DNA from: an uncultured Lachnospiraceae bacterium
Lineage (GTDB): Bacteria; Bacillota; Clostridia; Lachnospirales; Lachnospiraceae
NCBI GenBank assembly: GCA_902801415.1
Contig: CADCIK010000016.1
Location: 1-33,361, forward strand
DNA length: 33,361 bases
Direction of reading: 5' to 3'
Position 1 is the first letter of the stretch, and every line of letters starts with the position of its first letter. The position numbers and the translations under genes are program-made. The notes beneath the pieces were generated by a model. That model ran no database searches, was not told the DNA's origin, and worked only from the letters and a program-made list of their open reading frames with translations. This document shows, piece by piece, positions 1 to 8,117 of this stretch.

Positions 1-1
1 G

Positions 2-430
2 GAAGGCAAGGACGACAACTATCTCAACATCGGCCTTAAGTACTATGTGCAGAGACTGCTGGAGATCTACAGAAGCCACAAGTGCCTCTATGAGATCGAT
101 GATGATTGGTCAGGCTTTGAGTGGATCAACGCCGATGACGCGGACAGAAGTATTTATTCCTTCTTCCGCAAGTGCCCTTCCCAGAAGAAGAGCCTTCTGT
201 TCGTCCTGAATATGACGCCCGTGAAACGTGAAGGTTACAGAGTGGGTGTGCCGGTACGCAAACAGTACAAGCTTCTGCTCAACAGCACGGATCTGGTATT
301 CGGCGGCTCCGGAGAGACAAGCGTTCCCGAAGTTCTCAGGGCAAAGAAGGGTGAATGTGATCACAGAGACCAGTATATCGAGTTTGATCTTCCGGCATAT
401 GGCGCAATTGTCTTTGAATTTTCCTTATAA
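2..430 (+). CDS. glgB: 1,4-alpha-glucan branching enzyme, C-terminal fragment (5' end outside window)
   Basis: Frame 2 is open from the window start to a TAA at 428-430, so only about 142 C-terminal residues are present. The segment reads as the end of the GH13 barrel followed by the all-beta C-terminal domain of GlgB. The marks are the phrase FEWINADDADRSIYSFFR, the later LFVLNMTPV strand and a GY-type strand, all typical of the branching enzyme tail (family knowledge). GlgB cuts alpha-1,4-glucan chains and re-attaches them in alpha-1,6 linkage during cytoplasmic glycogen synthesis. The catalytic residues lie upstream, outside the window. An internal GTG at 47 is not a credible start because homology continues before it. 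The next gene begins 11 bases after the stop and has its own Shine-Dalgarno, so the two may be co-transcribed. A maltodextrin-acting GH13 enzyme is a less likely alternative. Confidence 0.82.
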   Translation, partial: EGKDDNYLNIGLKYYVQRLLEIYRSHKCLYEIDDDWSGFEWINADDADRSIYSFFRKCPSQKKSLLFVLNMTPVKREGYRVGVPVRKQYKLLLNSTDLVFGGSGETSVPEVLRAKKGECDHRDQYIEFDLPAYGAIVFEFSL

Positions 431-441
431 GGTGGTGCAGC

Positions 442-825
442 ATGAAGAAAAGCCATGAATCTGCAGAGGATTATCTGGAAAATATACTGATCCTGCGGGA
501 GAGAAACGGAAACGTCAGATCGATTGACATTGTCAATGAGATGAACTATTCCAAGCCCAGCATCAGTATCGCGATGAAGAAACTTCGCACAGAGGGCTTT
601 GTGGAGATGGACCTGAACGGGTATATAACACTTACGGAGAGAGGAGAAGAGATCGCTCAGAGGATCTATTCCCGCCACAAACTTCTGGAAAAGGTGCTGA
701 TGGCGATCGGCGTCGATCAGGAGACTGCTTCGGAGGAAGCCTGCAGGATCGAACATGATATAAATGACGACACTTACGACAAGATCAATGCTTTTTATCA
801 GAAGCATTTAGGCTCGTCCAACTGA
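442..825 (+). CDS. DtxR/MntR-family metal-dependent transcriptional regulator
   Basis: This 127-residue protein has an N-terminal winged helix (about residues 5-65, HTH around 25-50) followed by the helical dimerisation and metal-binding domain. It has no SH3-like third domain, as in the short MntR subclass. Aligned by eye to Bacillus MntR, likely metal ligands are D10, E13, H79, C101, E104 and H105. D10 and E13 are the MntR-type pair, whereas C101 sits where MntR has Glu and DtxR/IdeR has Cys. The sensed metal (Mn or Fe) therefore cannot be decided. The family represses metal uptake genes when metal-loaded, but no metal transporter lies in this window. The start at 442 is backed by AAGGTGG seven to eight bases upstream. 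The stop is 15 bases before the next gene, so 442-1998 may be one operon. Confidence 0.85.
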   Translation: MKKSHESAEDYLENILILRERNGNVRSIDIVNEMNYSKPSISIAMKKLRTEGFVEMDLNGYITLTERGEEIAQRIYSRHKLLEKVLMAIGVDQETASEEACRIEHDINDDTYDKINAFYQKHLGSSN

Positions 826-840
826 TCAAAGGAGGAGATC

Positions 841-1452
841 GTGGGAACTATACTGAGAGTCCCGCATATGGAACTGACGGATGAATGCCCCTGTGGAGAT
901 GAATGCCTGAGCGCGGTAATGCTGCTTCGCTATCTGGGGATCAGGATCTCCATGAACGAGTTTGTAGACTTTTTCCTGCCGCAGGGACAGATGCGCCGCA
1001 AAGACGGACAGCTGACAGGCCCGGATCCGGACGTCCTGTTCGCCGGCAGCCCCTATGATAAAAATTCGTTTGGCTGTTATCCCGAAGTTATAGTCAAGGC
1101 GCTCAACAGCTGCTTTCTGCAGAAAGGACTGCCTTATAAGGCTGTCAATGCGACAGGCAGATCGACGGAAGAACTGTTGACAGAAGGGATTTCGAAGGGA
1201 GTTCCGGTCCTGTACTGGGCCAGTGAAGGCATGAAACCGACCCATCCCGGCGTCAGCTGGACCTGCAAAGACGGAAAGACTGTGCGCTGGATCAGCGGGA
1301 CGGAATGCATGCTGCTGATCGGGAGCGAGCCCAATGAACTGGTGTTTAACGACCCTGAGAAGCCGGAAGGCGCTGCCCGCTATTCCCGCATGACCGCAGT
1401 CAAGAGACATGCGGAGCTGGACAAACGTGCAGTTATTGTAAATTTGAACTGA
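841..1452 (+). CDS. C39-like (YvpB-type) cysteine peptidase fold protein, possibly inactive
   Basis: A 203-residue protein starting at GTG 841, placed right after AGGAGG. It resembles the Peptidase_C39_2/YvpB family: DECLSAVMLLRYLG (C22) matches the helix that carries the catalytic Cys, FGCYPEVIVKAL (78-88) matches the conserved second motif, and CMLLIGSEPNELVFNDP (156-172) matches the strand pair that usually reads HxMVLVGYD...NDP. In family members a His precedes this strand; here the aligned residue appears to be E155 (sequence TEC), while the later N170-D171 are kept. There is no signal peptide or membrane segment, so a cytoplasmic location is expected. The function of such stand-alone domains is unknown. 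It sits between a metal regulator and a cyclophilin, with no export or lantibiotic genes nearby that would make it a leader peptidase. Confidence 0.6.
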   Translation: MGTILRVPHMELTDECPCGDECLSAVMLLRYLGIRISMNEFVDFFLPQGQMRRKDGQLTGPDPDVLFAGSPYDKNSFGCYPEVIVKALNSCFLQKGLPYKAVNATGRSTEELLTEGISKGVPVLYWASEGMKPTHPGVSWTCKDGKTVRWISGTECMLLIGSEPNELVFNDPEKPEGAARYSRMTAVKRHAELDKRAVIVNLN

Positions 1453-1467
1453 CAGATATGACAGACC

Positions 1468-1494
1468 GTCTGCAGGCCGTTAAGGTCTGCAGAC
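1468..1494 (+). other. Intergenic stem-loop before cyclophilin gene
   Basis: GTCTGCAG (1468-1475) and CTGCAGAC (1487-1494) form an 8 bp stem with an 11-base loop. Only a short ATTTGT follows, so it is a poor intrinsic terminator and is more likely a processing or stability element between genes of one operon. Confidence 0.35.
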
Positions 1495-1518
1495 ATTTGT
1501 GAAAAGGAGCTGATCCAT

Positions 1519-1998
1519 ATGATACGTATTACAATGAAAGACGGAGGCATTATAGACCTGGAACTTGACAAGGCGGCGGCTCCGATCACAGTAGAGAATT
1601 TTGAGAAACTGGTCAGGGAAGGATTCTACGACGGCCTGATCTTCCACAGGATCATTCCCGGGTTCATGATCCAGGGCGGCGATCCCGAGGGGACCGGCAT
1701 GGGCGGTCCCGGCTGGCACATCAAAGGCGAGTTTGCGGCGAATGGATGGAACAATCCGATCGGCCACACGCGGGGCGTGATCAGCATGGCCCGCGCGCAG
1801 GATCCCAACAGTGCCGGAAGCCAGTTCTTCATCATGCATGCGGACGCGGATTATCTGGACGGACAGTATGCTGCTTTCGGCAGAGTCGTGAGCGGAATGG
1901 ACGTTGTGGACAGGATCGCCAGTGTTCCCACGAGCAGATGGAACAACAGGCCATACGAGGATCAGGTCATTGATACGATCCGGATCGTGGAAAACTGA
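1519..1998 (+). CDS. Peptidyl-prolyl cis-trans isomerase, cyclophilin type
   Basis: A single-domain cyclophilin of 159 residues, the usual size of compact cytoplasmic bacterial forms. It catalyses cis-trans isomerisation of Xaa-Pro bonds during protein folding. Recognised motifs are F42-H-R44 with the following IIPGFMIQGGD (R44 is the catalytic Arg; Q52 is in the active site), the GTGMGGPG loop (58-65), SQFFI (101-105) and AAFGRV (118-123). There is no signal peptide. AAGGAG at about 1503 supports the ATG at 1519. It ends 16 bases before a strong intrinsic terminator and is the last gene of the 442-1998 group. Identification is secure; the specific client is unknown. Confidence 0.96.
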   Translation: MIRITMKDGGIIDLELDKAAAPITVENFEKLVREGFYDGLIFHRIIPGFMIQGGDPEGTGMGGPGWHIKGEFAANGWNNPIGHTRGVISMARAQDPNSAGSQFFIMHADADYLDGQYAAFGRVVSGMDVVDRIASVPTSRWNNRPYEDQVIDTIRIVEN

Positions 1999-2014
1999 CA
2001 GTTCATACGTATAT

Positions 2015-2046
2015 ACTCCCGTGAGGAACTCACGGGAGTTTTTTTG
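2015..2046 (+). terminator. Intrinsic terminator after cyclophilin gene
   Basis: ACTCCCGTGAG (2015-2025), loop GAA and CTCACGGGAGT (2029-2039) form a perfect 11 bp stem followed by a run of T up to 2046. Confidence 0.95.
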
Positions 2047-2104
2047 TTGCTGCTTTTCACATTATTTTAATAAAATGAAGCTATACTTTTAGCTGACAAG
2101 TGAC

Positions 2105-2110
2105 TATAAT
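2105..2110 (+). promoter_or_regulatory. Candidate -10 element for the efflux operon
   Basis: TATAAT lies 62 bases upstream of the first efflux gene. No convincing -35 box sits at 16-18 bases. A second TATACT occurs at 2082-2087. The region lies between the preceding terminator and the operon, so a promoter is expected here, but the exact element is uncertain. Confidence 0.35.
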
Positions 2111-2171
2111 GAAAAGTCGGAATTCATCACCGTGACAGGAATGATCTTAATAATAATGGAGCACAGACAAT

Positions 2172-3602
2172 ATGAGTGAGATTTGGTCAAAACATAAAAA
2201 GTGGATCCTTTCAGCAGCGGTTATCATCATCCTTGCAGCTGTTATACTATTTGTGCGCTCCCGCAGAGCGGACAGCGGTACAGATGATACCGCTTATGTA
2301 GAGACGGTTGCCAACCTGACCGGGAGAAATGCTTCGCTCGGCATGGTCAACCGGTTTTCCGGCGTGATCGAGCCGCAGGGAACCTGGTCGGTTGCCAAAA
2401 ACAGTGAAGTTGATATCGAAGAGATCCTGGTATCTGAAGGCGACGAGGTCGAAGAGGGCGAAGTCCTCTTTGTTTATAGTACGGACAAGTACGAGGAAGA
2501 GCTGCAGCAGGCAGAGATCGATCTGGAGAGACTCAATAATGAGTACCAGAGCACGCAGGAAACGATCACGCAGCTCGAGAAGGAGAAAAGGAGCGCTTCC
2601 TCATCGGAACAGGCCAACTATACGATTCAGATCAAGGAGCAGAATCTGACGCTCAAAGACAAGGAGCTCGATATTCAGATCAAAGAGGCAGAGATCGAAA
2701 AGCTGAAAAGTAATATTGATAATGCGGAAGTAAAAAGCGGGATCAGCGGTATTGTCAAGAAGATCAACGATGGAAGCAATTCCAATGACAGCAATGAGGA
2801 GAACAACTTCATTACTGTGATGAAAGTCGGCAATTACCGGGTCAAGGGCACGGTCAATGAACAGAATATAGGCGAACTGTATGTGGACGCTGATGTACTG
2901 GTCCACTCCAGGGTTGATGACAGGACCTGGAAAGGAAAAGTGACCAAGATCGACACAGAGAATCCTGAAAATTCGAACAGCGGAATGTACGGATACAGCG
3001 GAGGAGACAGCTCTTCCCGGAGCTCGAATTATCCGTTTTATGTAGAACTGGAAAAGAGCGACGGCCTGATCATGGGACAGCACGTCTACGTGGAGCCGGA
3101 TCTGGGACAGGAAAATGAGGAGGAAGCCGGCAGCATCTGGATCGGCAGCTTCATGGTGGATCAGAGCGATCCGGACCATCCTTTTGTATGGAAGGATGTA
3201 AACGGAAGACTCAGAAAGCAGGAAGTTGCGGTCGGTGAGACCCGTGAAGAGATCGGAAAGGTCAGGATCACGGAAGGCCTGACGATCGAAGATTCCATCT
3301 GCATGCCGGAAGAGGGCCTGAAGGAGGGTATGAAGACACTGCCGATGAGCGAAAAACCGGCAGAGGAGACGGAAGACGTGTACGAAGAAGGTATGGAAGA
3401 AGGATACGAAGGCGATATGGAAGGCTATGAGGAAGGCGCCGGCGGCTCCTTTGAAGGTTCTTTGGAAGACGGCGAAGGTTTTGGCGGTTCTGAAGGGGAA
3501 GGCGAAGGTCTTGGCAGTTCTGAAGGGGAAGGCGAAGGCACCGGGCTGGAGACAGGCGGCGCAAATGCTGAAACAGGTATAGGATTGGAATCCGGAGACT
3601 GA
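2172..3602 (+). CDS. HlyD/MacA-like efflux adaptor (membrane fusion protein) with acidic Gly/Glu tail
   Basis: A 476-residue envelope protein. It has a short basic N-terminus, one membrane helix (about 11-28), the first half of a lipoyl-like domain (about 75-102, ILVSEGDEVEEGEVLFVYS), a coiled-coil hairpin (106-185), the second lipoyl half (about 186-220) and beta-barrel strands (221-310). The C-terminal 80 residues (396-476) are almost only Glu, Gly, Ser and Asp. In this family the adaptor couples a MacB-type ABC transporter to export. In a Gram-positive it would sit outside the membrane, anchored by the N-terminal helix. Start ATG 2172 has GGAG eight bases upstream. The ATPase gene begins two bases after the stop. 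The acidic tail is encoded by internal DNA repeats and is probably variable in length between strains (inference). Confidence 0.85.
   Translation: MSEIWSKHKKWILSAAVIIILAAVILFVRSRRADSGTDDTAYVETVANLTGRNASLGMVNRFSGVIEPQGTWSVAKNSEVDIEEILVSEGDEVEEGEVLFVYSTDKYEEELQQAEIDLERLNNEYQSTQETITQLEKEKRSASSSEQANYTIQIKEQNLTLKDKELDIQIKEAEIEKLKSNIDNAEVKSGISGIVKKINDGSNSNDSNEENNFITVMKVGNYRVKGTVNEQNIGELYVDADVLVHSRVDDRTWKGKVTKIDTENPENSNSGMYGYSGGDSSSRSSNYPFYVELEKSDGLIMGQHVYVEPDLGQENEEEAGSIWIGSFMVDQSDPDHPFVWKDVNGRLRKQEVAVGETREEIGKVRITEGLTIEDSICMPEEGLKEGMKTLPMSEKPAEETEDVYEEGMEEGYEGDMEGYEEGAGGSFEGSLEDGEGFGGSEGEGEGLGSSEGEGEGTGLETGGANAETGIGLESGD
3483..3542 (+). repeat. 30-bp tandem repeat in the acidic tail of the adaptor
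   Basis: Two adjacent 30-base units start at 3483 and 3513 and share the core TTCTGAAGGGGAAGGCGAAG. They encode the repeated peptide GGSEGEGEGL / GSSEGEGEGT. The period is a multiple of three, so copy number changes would keep the frame. Confidence 0.9.
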
Positions 3603-3604
3603 CA

Positions 3605-4294
3605 ATGAGAAAGATCGTAGAATGCAGGGACGTATGCAAGACCTATTTACAGGGCAATATCGAAGTCCCGGCACTTACAAATATTAACTTTACAGTGTGT
3701 GAGGGCGATTATACAGCTATAATAGGGCCTTCGGGCTCCGGCAAGTCGACACTGATGAATCTGATCGGCTGTCTGGACACACCGACAAGCGGGAAGCTCC
3801 TGATCGACGGAAGGGAAGTCGAGAGCCTTACTGCCAATGAGCTGGCAGACCTCCGGCTGGAGAAGATCGGATTTGTTTTCCAGAACTTTCAGCTTCTGGG
3901 AGGACAGACGGCGCTTGAAAATGTGGAACTTCCTCTGACCTACGCCAATATTCCGAGAAAAGAAAGAAGACAAAGAGCCGAAGAAGCGCTTGCAAGGGTA
4001 GGACTTCATGACAGAATGGACTTTTTCCCCAATCAGCTGTCAGGCGGGCAGAAGCAGAGGGTAGCAATCGCGAGAGCGCTGGTGAATAATCCCAGTATTG
4101 TACTGGCGGATGAGCCCACAGGAGCTCTGGATTCACGCACAGGGGAACAGGTCATGGATCTGTTTGAAGAACTCAACCGGGAAGGTGTGACAGTACTGAT
4201 CATCACCCATGACAGAGGTATCGCGTCGCGGGCCGGCAAAAAGGTGGAGATCCGCGACGGAAAACTGGGAGATCCGGAGGAAAACGGAAAGTGA
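3605..4294 (+). CDS. MacB-type ABC transporter ATP-binding protein
   Basis: A complete 229-residue ABC ATPase of the LolD/MacB subfamily. Walker A is GPSGSGKST (41-49), Q-loop Gln is Q93 in FVFQNFQLL, the signature is LSGGQ (145-149), Walker B is IVLADE (165-170) with E170 the catalytic base, the D-loop is GALD (173-176) and the switch His is H202. It hydrolyses ATP in the cytoplasm to drive the FtsX-type permease encoded at 6834. It lies between two adaptor genes. The start has GGAG seven bases upstream, and its stop overlaps the next GTG start (GTGA), which implies translational coupling. Substrates of such clostridial MacAB-like systems are usually peptides or drugs; nothing here names the substrate. 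Confidence 0.95.
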   Translation: MRKIVECRDVCKTYLQGNIEVPALTNINFTVCEGDYTAIIGPSGSGKSTLMNLIGCLDTPTSGKLLIDGREVESLTANELADLRLEKIGFVFQNFQLLGGQTALENVELPLTYANIPRKERRQRAEEALARVGLHDRMDFFPNQLSGGQKQRVAIARALVNNPSIVLADEPTGALDSRTGEQVMDLFEELNREGVTVLIITHDRGIASRAGKKVEIRDGKLGDPEENGK

Positions 4295-6795
4295 AGAAAC
4301 TGATCGAGAATAACAAAAAGATCACAGCAGCTGTGCTTGCACTGATCCTCGGTGCTGCTGCGGTTTTTGGCATAGCTGCCGCTGTGCGGGCGACTACTTC
4401 ATCCACGGTCATGGTCGTCAGGGCATCGGAACTCAACTACGGAGAGTATCTGGACTGGCAGAACAGTGTGGCAGGTATGATCACGACCGACGCCGAGCAG
4501 GACGTCTATCTGTCGGATACGGAAGTGGTCGAGGAAGTACTGGTCGCTGAGGGACAGTCCGTCCACAAAGGCGATGTGCTCATGCGGTATGACACTACCA
4601 GCACGAAACTGAGCCTGGAAAAAGAGAAGATCAATTACGAGAAGCTTCTCCTTCAGGTCCAGGTGGCTGAGGAAAACCTGCGAAAGCTTCAGGCCAAATC
4701 CCCGGTCTCTGACGGAGACTTCGGGTTTATCGGGGATTTCGGGGAATATGAGGCGGAAGAACAGATGAAGAAAGCCGAGGTCTATGAAAAAGTCCTCAAA
4801 GCTGATGCAAAACCCGTATACGATGATCCCGAGGATGAGATGCTGGGAACCGAGGAATATCCTTATGTGTTCTTATGCAAAGGAAACTCTGTCACGATCA
4901 CGAAGGACTTCATCAAAAAATGGCAGAAAAAGGCCAAAACAAGAAAAATGAAGCACCTCTACATAGCGCTGGAAGTGAGAGACAAGGGGATGAATCTTCT
5001 CAAATCGTGGATCAGCGATGTTATGCTCATGAATCCCCGCTATAGTATCGATGTGGATCTCACAACAGGAAAGACAAGCTATGCGGCGATGAATGAGCCC
5101 GCGGAAATGGCGGCGCTTCTTCGAAAGATCCTCAAGGACGTGCCGGAGGACGAGCGCGGGCAGTGGCTTGCGGTCATGCTGGATAAGCTGATGATCACTT
5201 CGGAGAAGGAAGAAAAGCGCAAAGAGCGCGGTGAACTTCTGGCGTCCATGATCAATGAACTCAGCAAAGAAGACCAGGAGGAACTCTCCGCGGCGGCAGC
5301 ACTTCTGGATGAAGAGACGCTTGCGATCCTGTTCAGAAGCCTCTCGCAGGCTCTGACACCGGAGAGGCTTGAGGGTGTCGATGAAGAGGCGACGGCAGCA
5401 TTCCTGACGGCACTTCTTTCCGGGCTCTCGGAAGAGCAGGTACACGCACTGGATGCGGAAATGATCGCGGCACTGATCGGAAAACTCTCCGAAGAGCAGG
5501 TCCGCGAGATCGGAACCGACGCAATCGGTGAGATCGTACTGAAATTGGACCAGGACCAGCTGCGCGTCTTTATGCAGAAGATCCTTGAACAAAGAGGCGA
5601 AGAACTGACGGATATTCTGCAGGACTATCTGGACTCACATCCCAAGGAGGATCCTGATGAGCCGGGAACCGGCGGAGACGGTCAGGGCGGCGGCGAAGGC
5701 CAGGGCGGCGGAAGCAGTCAGGGCCAGGATACCGGCGGCAGCGGCGAGCAGGGAAGCGGCAGCAGTGATCAACCCGCTGACGGTGGAGATGACGATCAGG
5801 GCAGCGGAAACGCCGGTCAGGAGACCGGAGAAAACGAAGGTCAGGACAGCGGAAGCGGCCAGGGCCAGGAGACCGGCGGAAACGAAGGCCAGGAGACCGG
5901 CGGCAGCAATGACGGCGGCAGCAGCAGTTCTGACCCCGGAAACCAGACAGAAGACGGAAGCGACGCGGAAGAAGGAGAGGCAAATCCTTCCACGGCACCG
6001 AGTCCCTCAGACGATAACAAACAAGGCGCCGGAACACTGCTTTCGGACGACATGGAATATACAAGCGAAGAGCTTGAAGACGCAAGGCGTGAAGCCAGAG
6101 ACGAGCTGCGGGATCTCAAACTGAGTATCAGAGAGTCCGAGATCAAGATCGACAAAGGAGAAAACGCACTGGACAAAGGCGTCGTTACAGCCAATATGGA
6201 CGGTGTGATCATGACTGTCGGTGATCCCGCGTCGCCGCCCACAGACGGAAGCGCTTTTCTGGTGCTGTCCGGCTCCGAGGGACTGTTCGTCCGGAGCGGC
6301 ATCAAAGAGAGCAAATTCGGGACTATCAAAGAAGGCGACAAAGTGCTGGTCACTTCCTGGCAGACAGGCGGTCAGTATGAGGCTGAGATCAAGAATATTT
6401 CACCCTATCCGGACAGTACCGGCATGTTTGATGACAATTCCGAGACTTATTATCCCTTCACGGCCAGTATCCTGGACGCCGGAGCGGAAATTGAAAACGG
6501 TGAGTGGGTAGAAGTATCCTATATGGCGGGCGGCAATCCGGAAGGAGGCAGTACCGCGGCAATGACCATTGCCAAGGCTTTCGTTCGTGAAGAGGGCAAC
6601 CGGAAATATGTATATAAGCGGGGAGACAACGACAAGCTCACCAAGCAGTATATTGAGACCGGTAATCTGAGCGACAGCGGTTATGAAATTCTTTCCGGCC
6701 TCAGTGATTCAGACTGGATCGCGTTCCCTTACGGAAAGAATGTCAGGGAGGGGGCCAGGACCAGAGAGGGTTCCGTCTCCGAACTGTATGAATGA
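4291..6795 (+). CDS. Giant MacA/HlyD-like efflux adaptor with a ~450-residue insertion
   Basis: An 834-residue protein starting at GTG 4291, overlapping the ATPase stop, with GGAGG about ten bases upstream. Visible layout: membrane helix (about 11-32); first lipoyl half (75-100, VLVAEGQSVHKGDVLMRYD); first coil (103-135); an extra globular part (about 150-260); a helical repeat zone (about 265-445) with the recurring pattern LSEEQVxxLxxEMIAAL; a Gly/Gln/Ser/Glu/Asp-rich linker (about 453-580); second coil (590-628); second lipoyl half (630-660); beta-barrel (665-745); and a membrane-proximal part. Ordinary MacA-like adaptors run about 350-450 residues, so the extra mass is inserted at the tip of the coiled-coil hairpin, the part that in didermic bacteria contacts the outer duct. 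It presumably pairs with the shorter adaptor at 2172. Confidence 0.8.
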   Translation: MKKLIENNKKITAAVLALILGAAAVFGIAAAVRATTSSTVMVVRASELNYGEYLDWQNSVAGMITTDAEQDVYLSDTEVVEEVLVAEGQSVHKGDVLMRYDTTSTKLSLEKEKINYEKLLLQVQVAEENLRKLQAKSPVSDGDFGFIGDFGEYEAEEQMKKAEVYEKVLKADAKPVYDDPEDEMLGTEEYPYVFLCKGNSVTITKDFIKKWQKKAKTRKMKHLYIALEVRDKGMNLLKSWISDVMLMNPRYSIDVDLTTGKTSYAAMNEPAEMAALLRKILKDVPEDERGQWLAVMLDKLMITSEKEEKRKERGELLASMINELSKEDQEELSAAAALLDEETLAILFRSLSQALTPERLEGVDEEATAAFLTALLSGLSEEQVHALDAEMIAALIGKLSEEQVREIGTDAIGEIVLKLDQDQLRVFMQKILEQRGEELTDILQDYLDSHPKEDPDEPGTGGDGQGGGEGQGGGSSQGQDTGGSGEQGSGSSDQPADGGDDDQGSGNAGQETGENEGQDSGSGQGQETGGNEGQETGGSNDGGSSSSDPGNQTEDGSDAEEGEANPSTAPSPSDDNKQGAGTLLSDDMEYTSEELEDARREARDELRDLKLSIRESEIKIDKGENALDKGVVTANMDGVIMTVGDPASPPTDGSAFLVLSGSEGLFVRSGIKESKFGTIKEGDKVLVTSWQTGGQYEAEIKNISPYPDSTGMFDDNSETYYPFTASILDAGAEIENGEWVEVSYMAGGNPEGGSTAAMTIAKAFVREEGNRKYVYKRGDNDKLTKQYIETGNLSDSGYEILSGLSDSDWIAFPYGKNVREGARTREGSVSELYE
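5668..5940 (+). repeat. Low-complexity Gly/Gln/Ser/Glu-coding repeat tract
   Basis: Degenerate repeats of units such as GGTCAGGGCGGCGGCGAAGG and CAGGAGACCGGCGGAAACGA encode a flexible linker of about 90 residues rich in GQ, GGS and ETGG. Long open frames on both strands in this tract are shadows of the biased composition. Confidence 0.85.
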
Positions 6796-6798
6796 TAT

Positions 6799-6812
6799 GG
6801 CGCTTCTGCGCC
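6799..6812 (+). other. Small hairpin between adaptor and permease genes
   Basis: GGCGC (6799-6803), loop TTCT and GCGCC (6808-6812) form a perfect 5 bp hairpin just after the adaptor stop and ten bases before the permease Shine-Dalgarno. It may tune translation or processing between the two cistrons. Confidence 0.4.
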
Positions 6813-6833
6813 TTAAGACTGAAGGAGTATGTA

Positions 6834-8096
6834 ATGAGTGAAAACATCAGGCTCGCGCTGAAAGGAATCTGGTCTCACAGATTGCGTTCCTTTCTCACTA
6901 TGCTGGGCGTGATCATCGGAATCGCGTCGATCATCGCGATCGTCTCCACCATCAAGGGGACCAATGAACAGATCATGCGGAACCTGATCGGCGCAGGCAA
7001 TAACAACGTGACGGTTTCCCTCAGGCAGGGAGAGTCCGAATACTGGATGGACGCGGGTGTTCCTTCTAACGTGATCCCTGTCACGGAATCGCAGAAAAAG
7101 GAGATCCTTGAGCTGGACTCAGTGGAGGATGCTTCTTTCTACCTCAAGAGAAGTTACGCGGAGAGCATCAGCGCGGGCAGCAACTCTTTATCCGGCGGAA
7201 GCCTGTTCGGGATCGATCCCCACTATCTGTCGACGGTCGGATATATCGCCTACAAGGGAAGAAGCTTCCTGGATCAGGATTACAAAGCGTTTCATAAAGT
7301 CGCTCTCCTGGACGAAAGGGCAGCCGATCTGCTCTTTCCGGATACAGAGGCGGTGGGACGCGTTGTGGAGATCAGGGGAGAGCCGTTTACGGTAGTCGGC
7401 CTGATCAAAAAATCGGATCAATTCCAGCCTGTCATCGAGTCGATCAGCGATTATGAGACCTACAACCGGGAGGAGTACGGAATGGTCCTCATCCCGGACG
7501 CAGACTGGCCGATCGTGTACAACTACGATGAGCCGCAGAACTGCGTGGCCAGAGCTGTCTCCACCGAGAAGATGAGCGAAATGGGAAAAGCGGTCGAAAA
7601 GATCATGAAAAAATCGGTCTCCGGAACTGCCGGAGAGGGAGAGGAAGTCATCACCTACAAAGCGGAAGACCTTCTGGAAAAGGCGCGCAACAAGCAGGAA
7701 CTCGCCAACAGTACCAACAGTCTTTTGATCTGGATCGCCAGCATAGCGCTGCTGGTCGGAGGTATCGGCGTAATGAACATCATGCTGGTATCTGTGACAG
7801 AGAGAACCAATGAGATCGGTCTCAAAAAGGCACTCGGCGCCAGAAACAACCGGATCCTGGCACAGTTTCTCACTGAGGCGGTCGTACTTACAAGCCTGGG
7901 CGGCGTGATCGGTGTGATCTCGGGCATCATATTGGCGGAAGTCATTTCCCGCGCGGCGGGTACGCCTGTTGCGATCAGTATTCCGGCCATCATCCTGAGC
8001 GTTCTGTTCTCCATGGCGATCGGTGTGATCTTTGGATTTTTGCCGTCTGTACAGGCAGCCAACCTCAATCCGATCGACGCGTTGAGAAGAGAATAA
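6834..8096 (+). CDS. MacB-like FtsX-family ABC permease
   Basis: A 420-residue permease. Membrane helix 1 is at about 20-40, followed by a large extracytoplasmic MacB_PCD domain (about 41-290) and three further helices (297-320, 345-370, 380-403). The FtsX signature VTERTNEIGLKKALGAR (321-337) and the terminal AANLNPIDALR are typical of MacB permeases (family knowledge). The frame opens at 6792, overlapping the adaptor stop, but the ATG at 6834 has AAGGAG six bases upstream and gives the usual MSENIRLALKGIWSHRLRSFL start, so I chose 6834. It works as a dimer with the ATPase at 3605 and the adaptors at 2172 and 4291. It uses mechanical force across the membrane rather than transport through a central pore (known for MacB). 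Confidence 0.95.
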   Translation: MSENIRLALKGIWSHRLRSFLTMLGVIIGIASIIAIVSTIKGTNEQIMRNLIGAGNNNVTVSLRQGESEYWMDAGVPSNVIPVTESQKKEILELDSVEDASFYLKRSYAESISAGSNSLSGGSLFGIDPHYLSTVGYIAYKGRSFLDQDYKAFHKVALLDERAADLLFPDTEAVGRVVEIRGEPFTVVGLIKKSDQFQPVIESISDYETYNREEYGMVLIPDADWPIVYNYDEPQNCVARAVSTEKMSEMGKAVEKIMKKSVSGTAGEGEEVITYKAEDLLEKARNKQELANSTNSLLIWIASIALLVGGIGVMNIMLVSVTERTNEIGLKKALGARNNRILAQFLTEAVVLTSLGGVIGVISGIILAEVISRAAGTPVAISIPAIILSVLFSMAIGVIFGFLPSVQAANLNPIDALRRE

Positions 8097-8117
8097 ATCC
8101 ATAACTGCAGCATAGGT

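Noticed and set aside
2601-3674. Antisense 357-codon frame opposite the first adaptor
   Set aside because: It is a compositional shadow: the sense strand has clear adaptor domains and a good start.
5570-6353. Long antisense frames opposite the large adaptor
   Set aside because: They are Arg/Ser/Leu-rich shadows of the Gly/Gln/Glu-coding tract and have no start signals.
6792-6833. Start of the permease at ATG 6792 overlapping the adaptor stop
   Set aside because: The extra 14 residues do not match MacB starts, and a strong AAGGAG fits the ATG at 6834.
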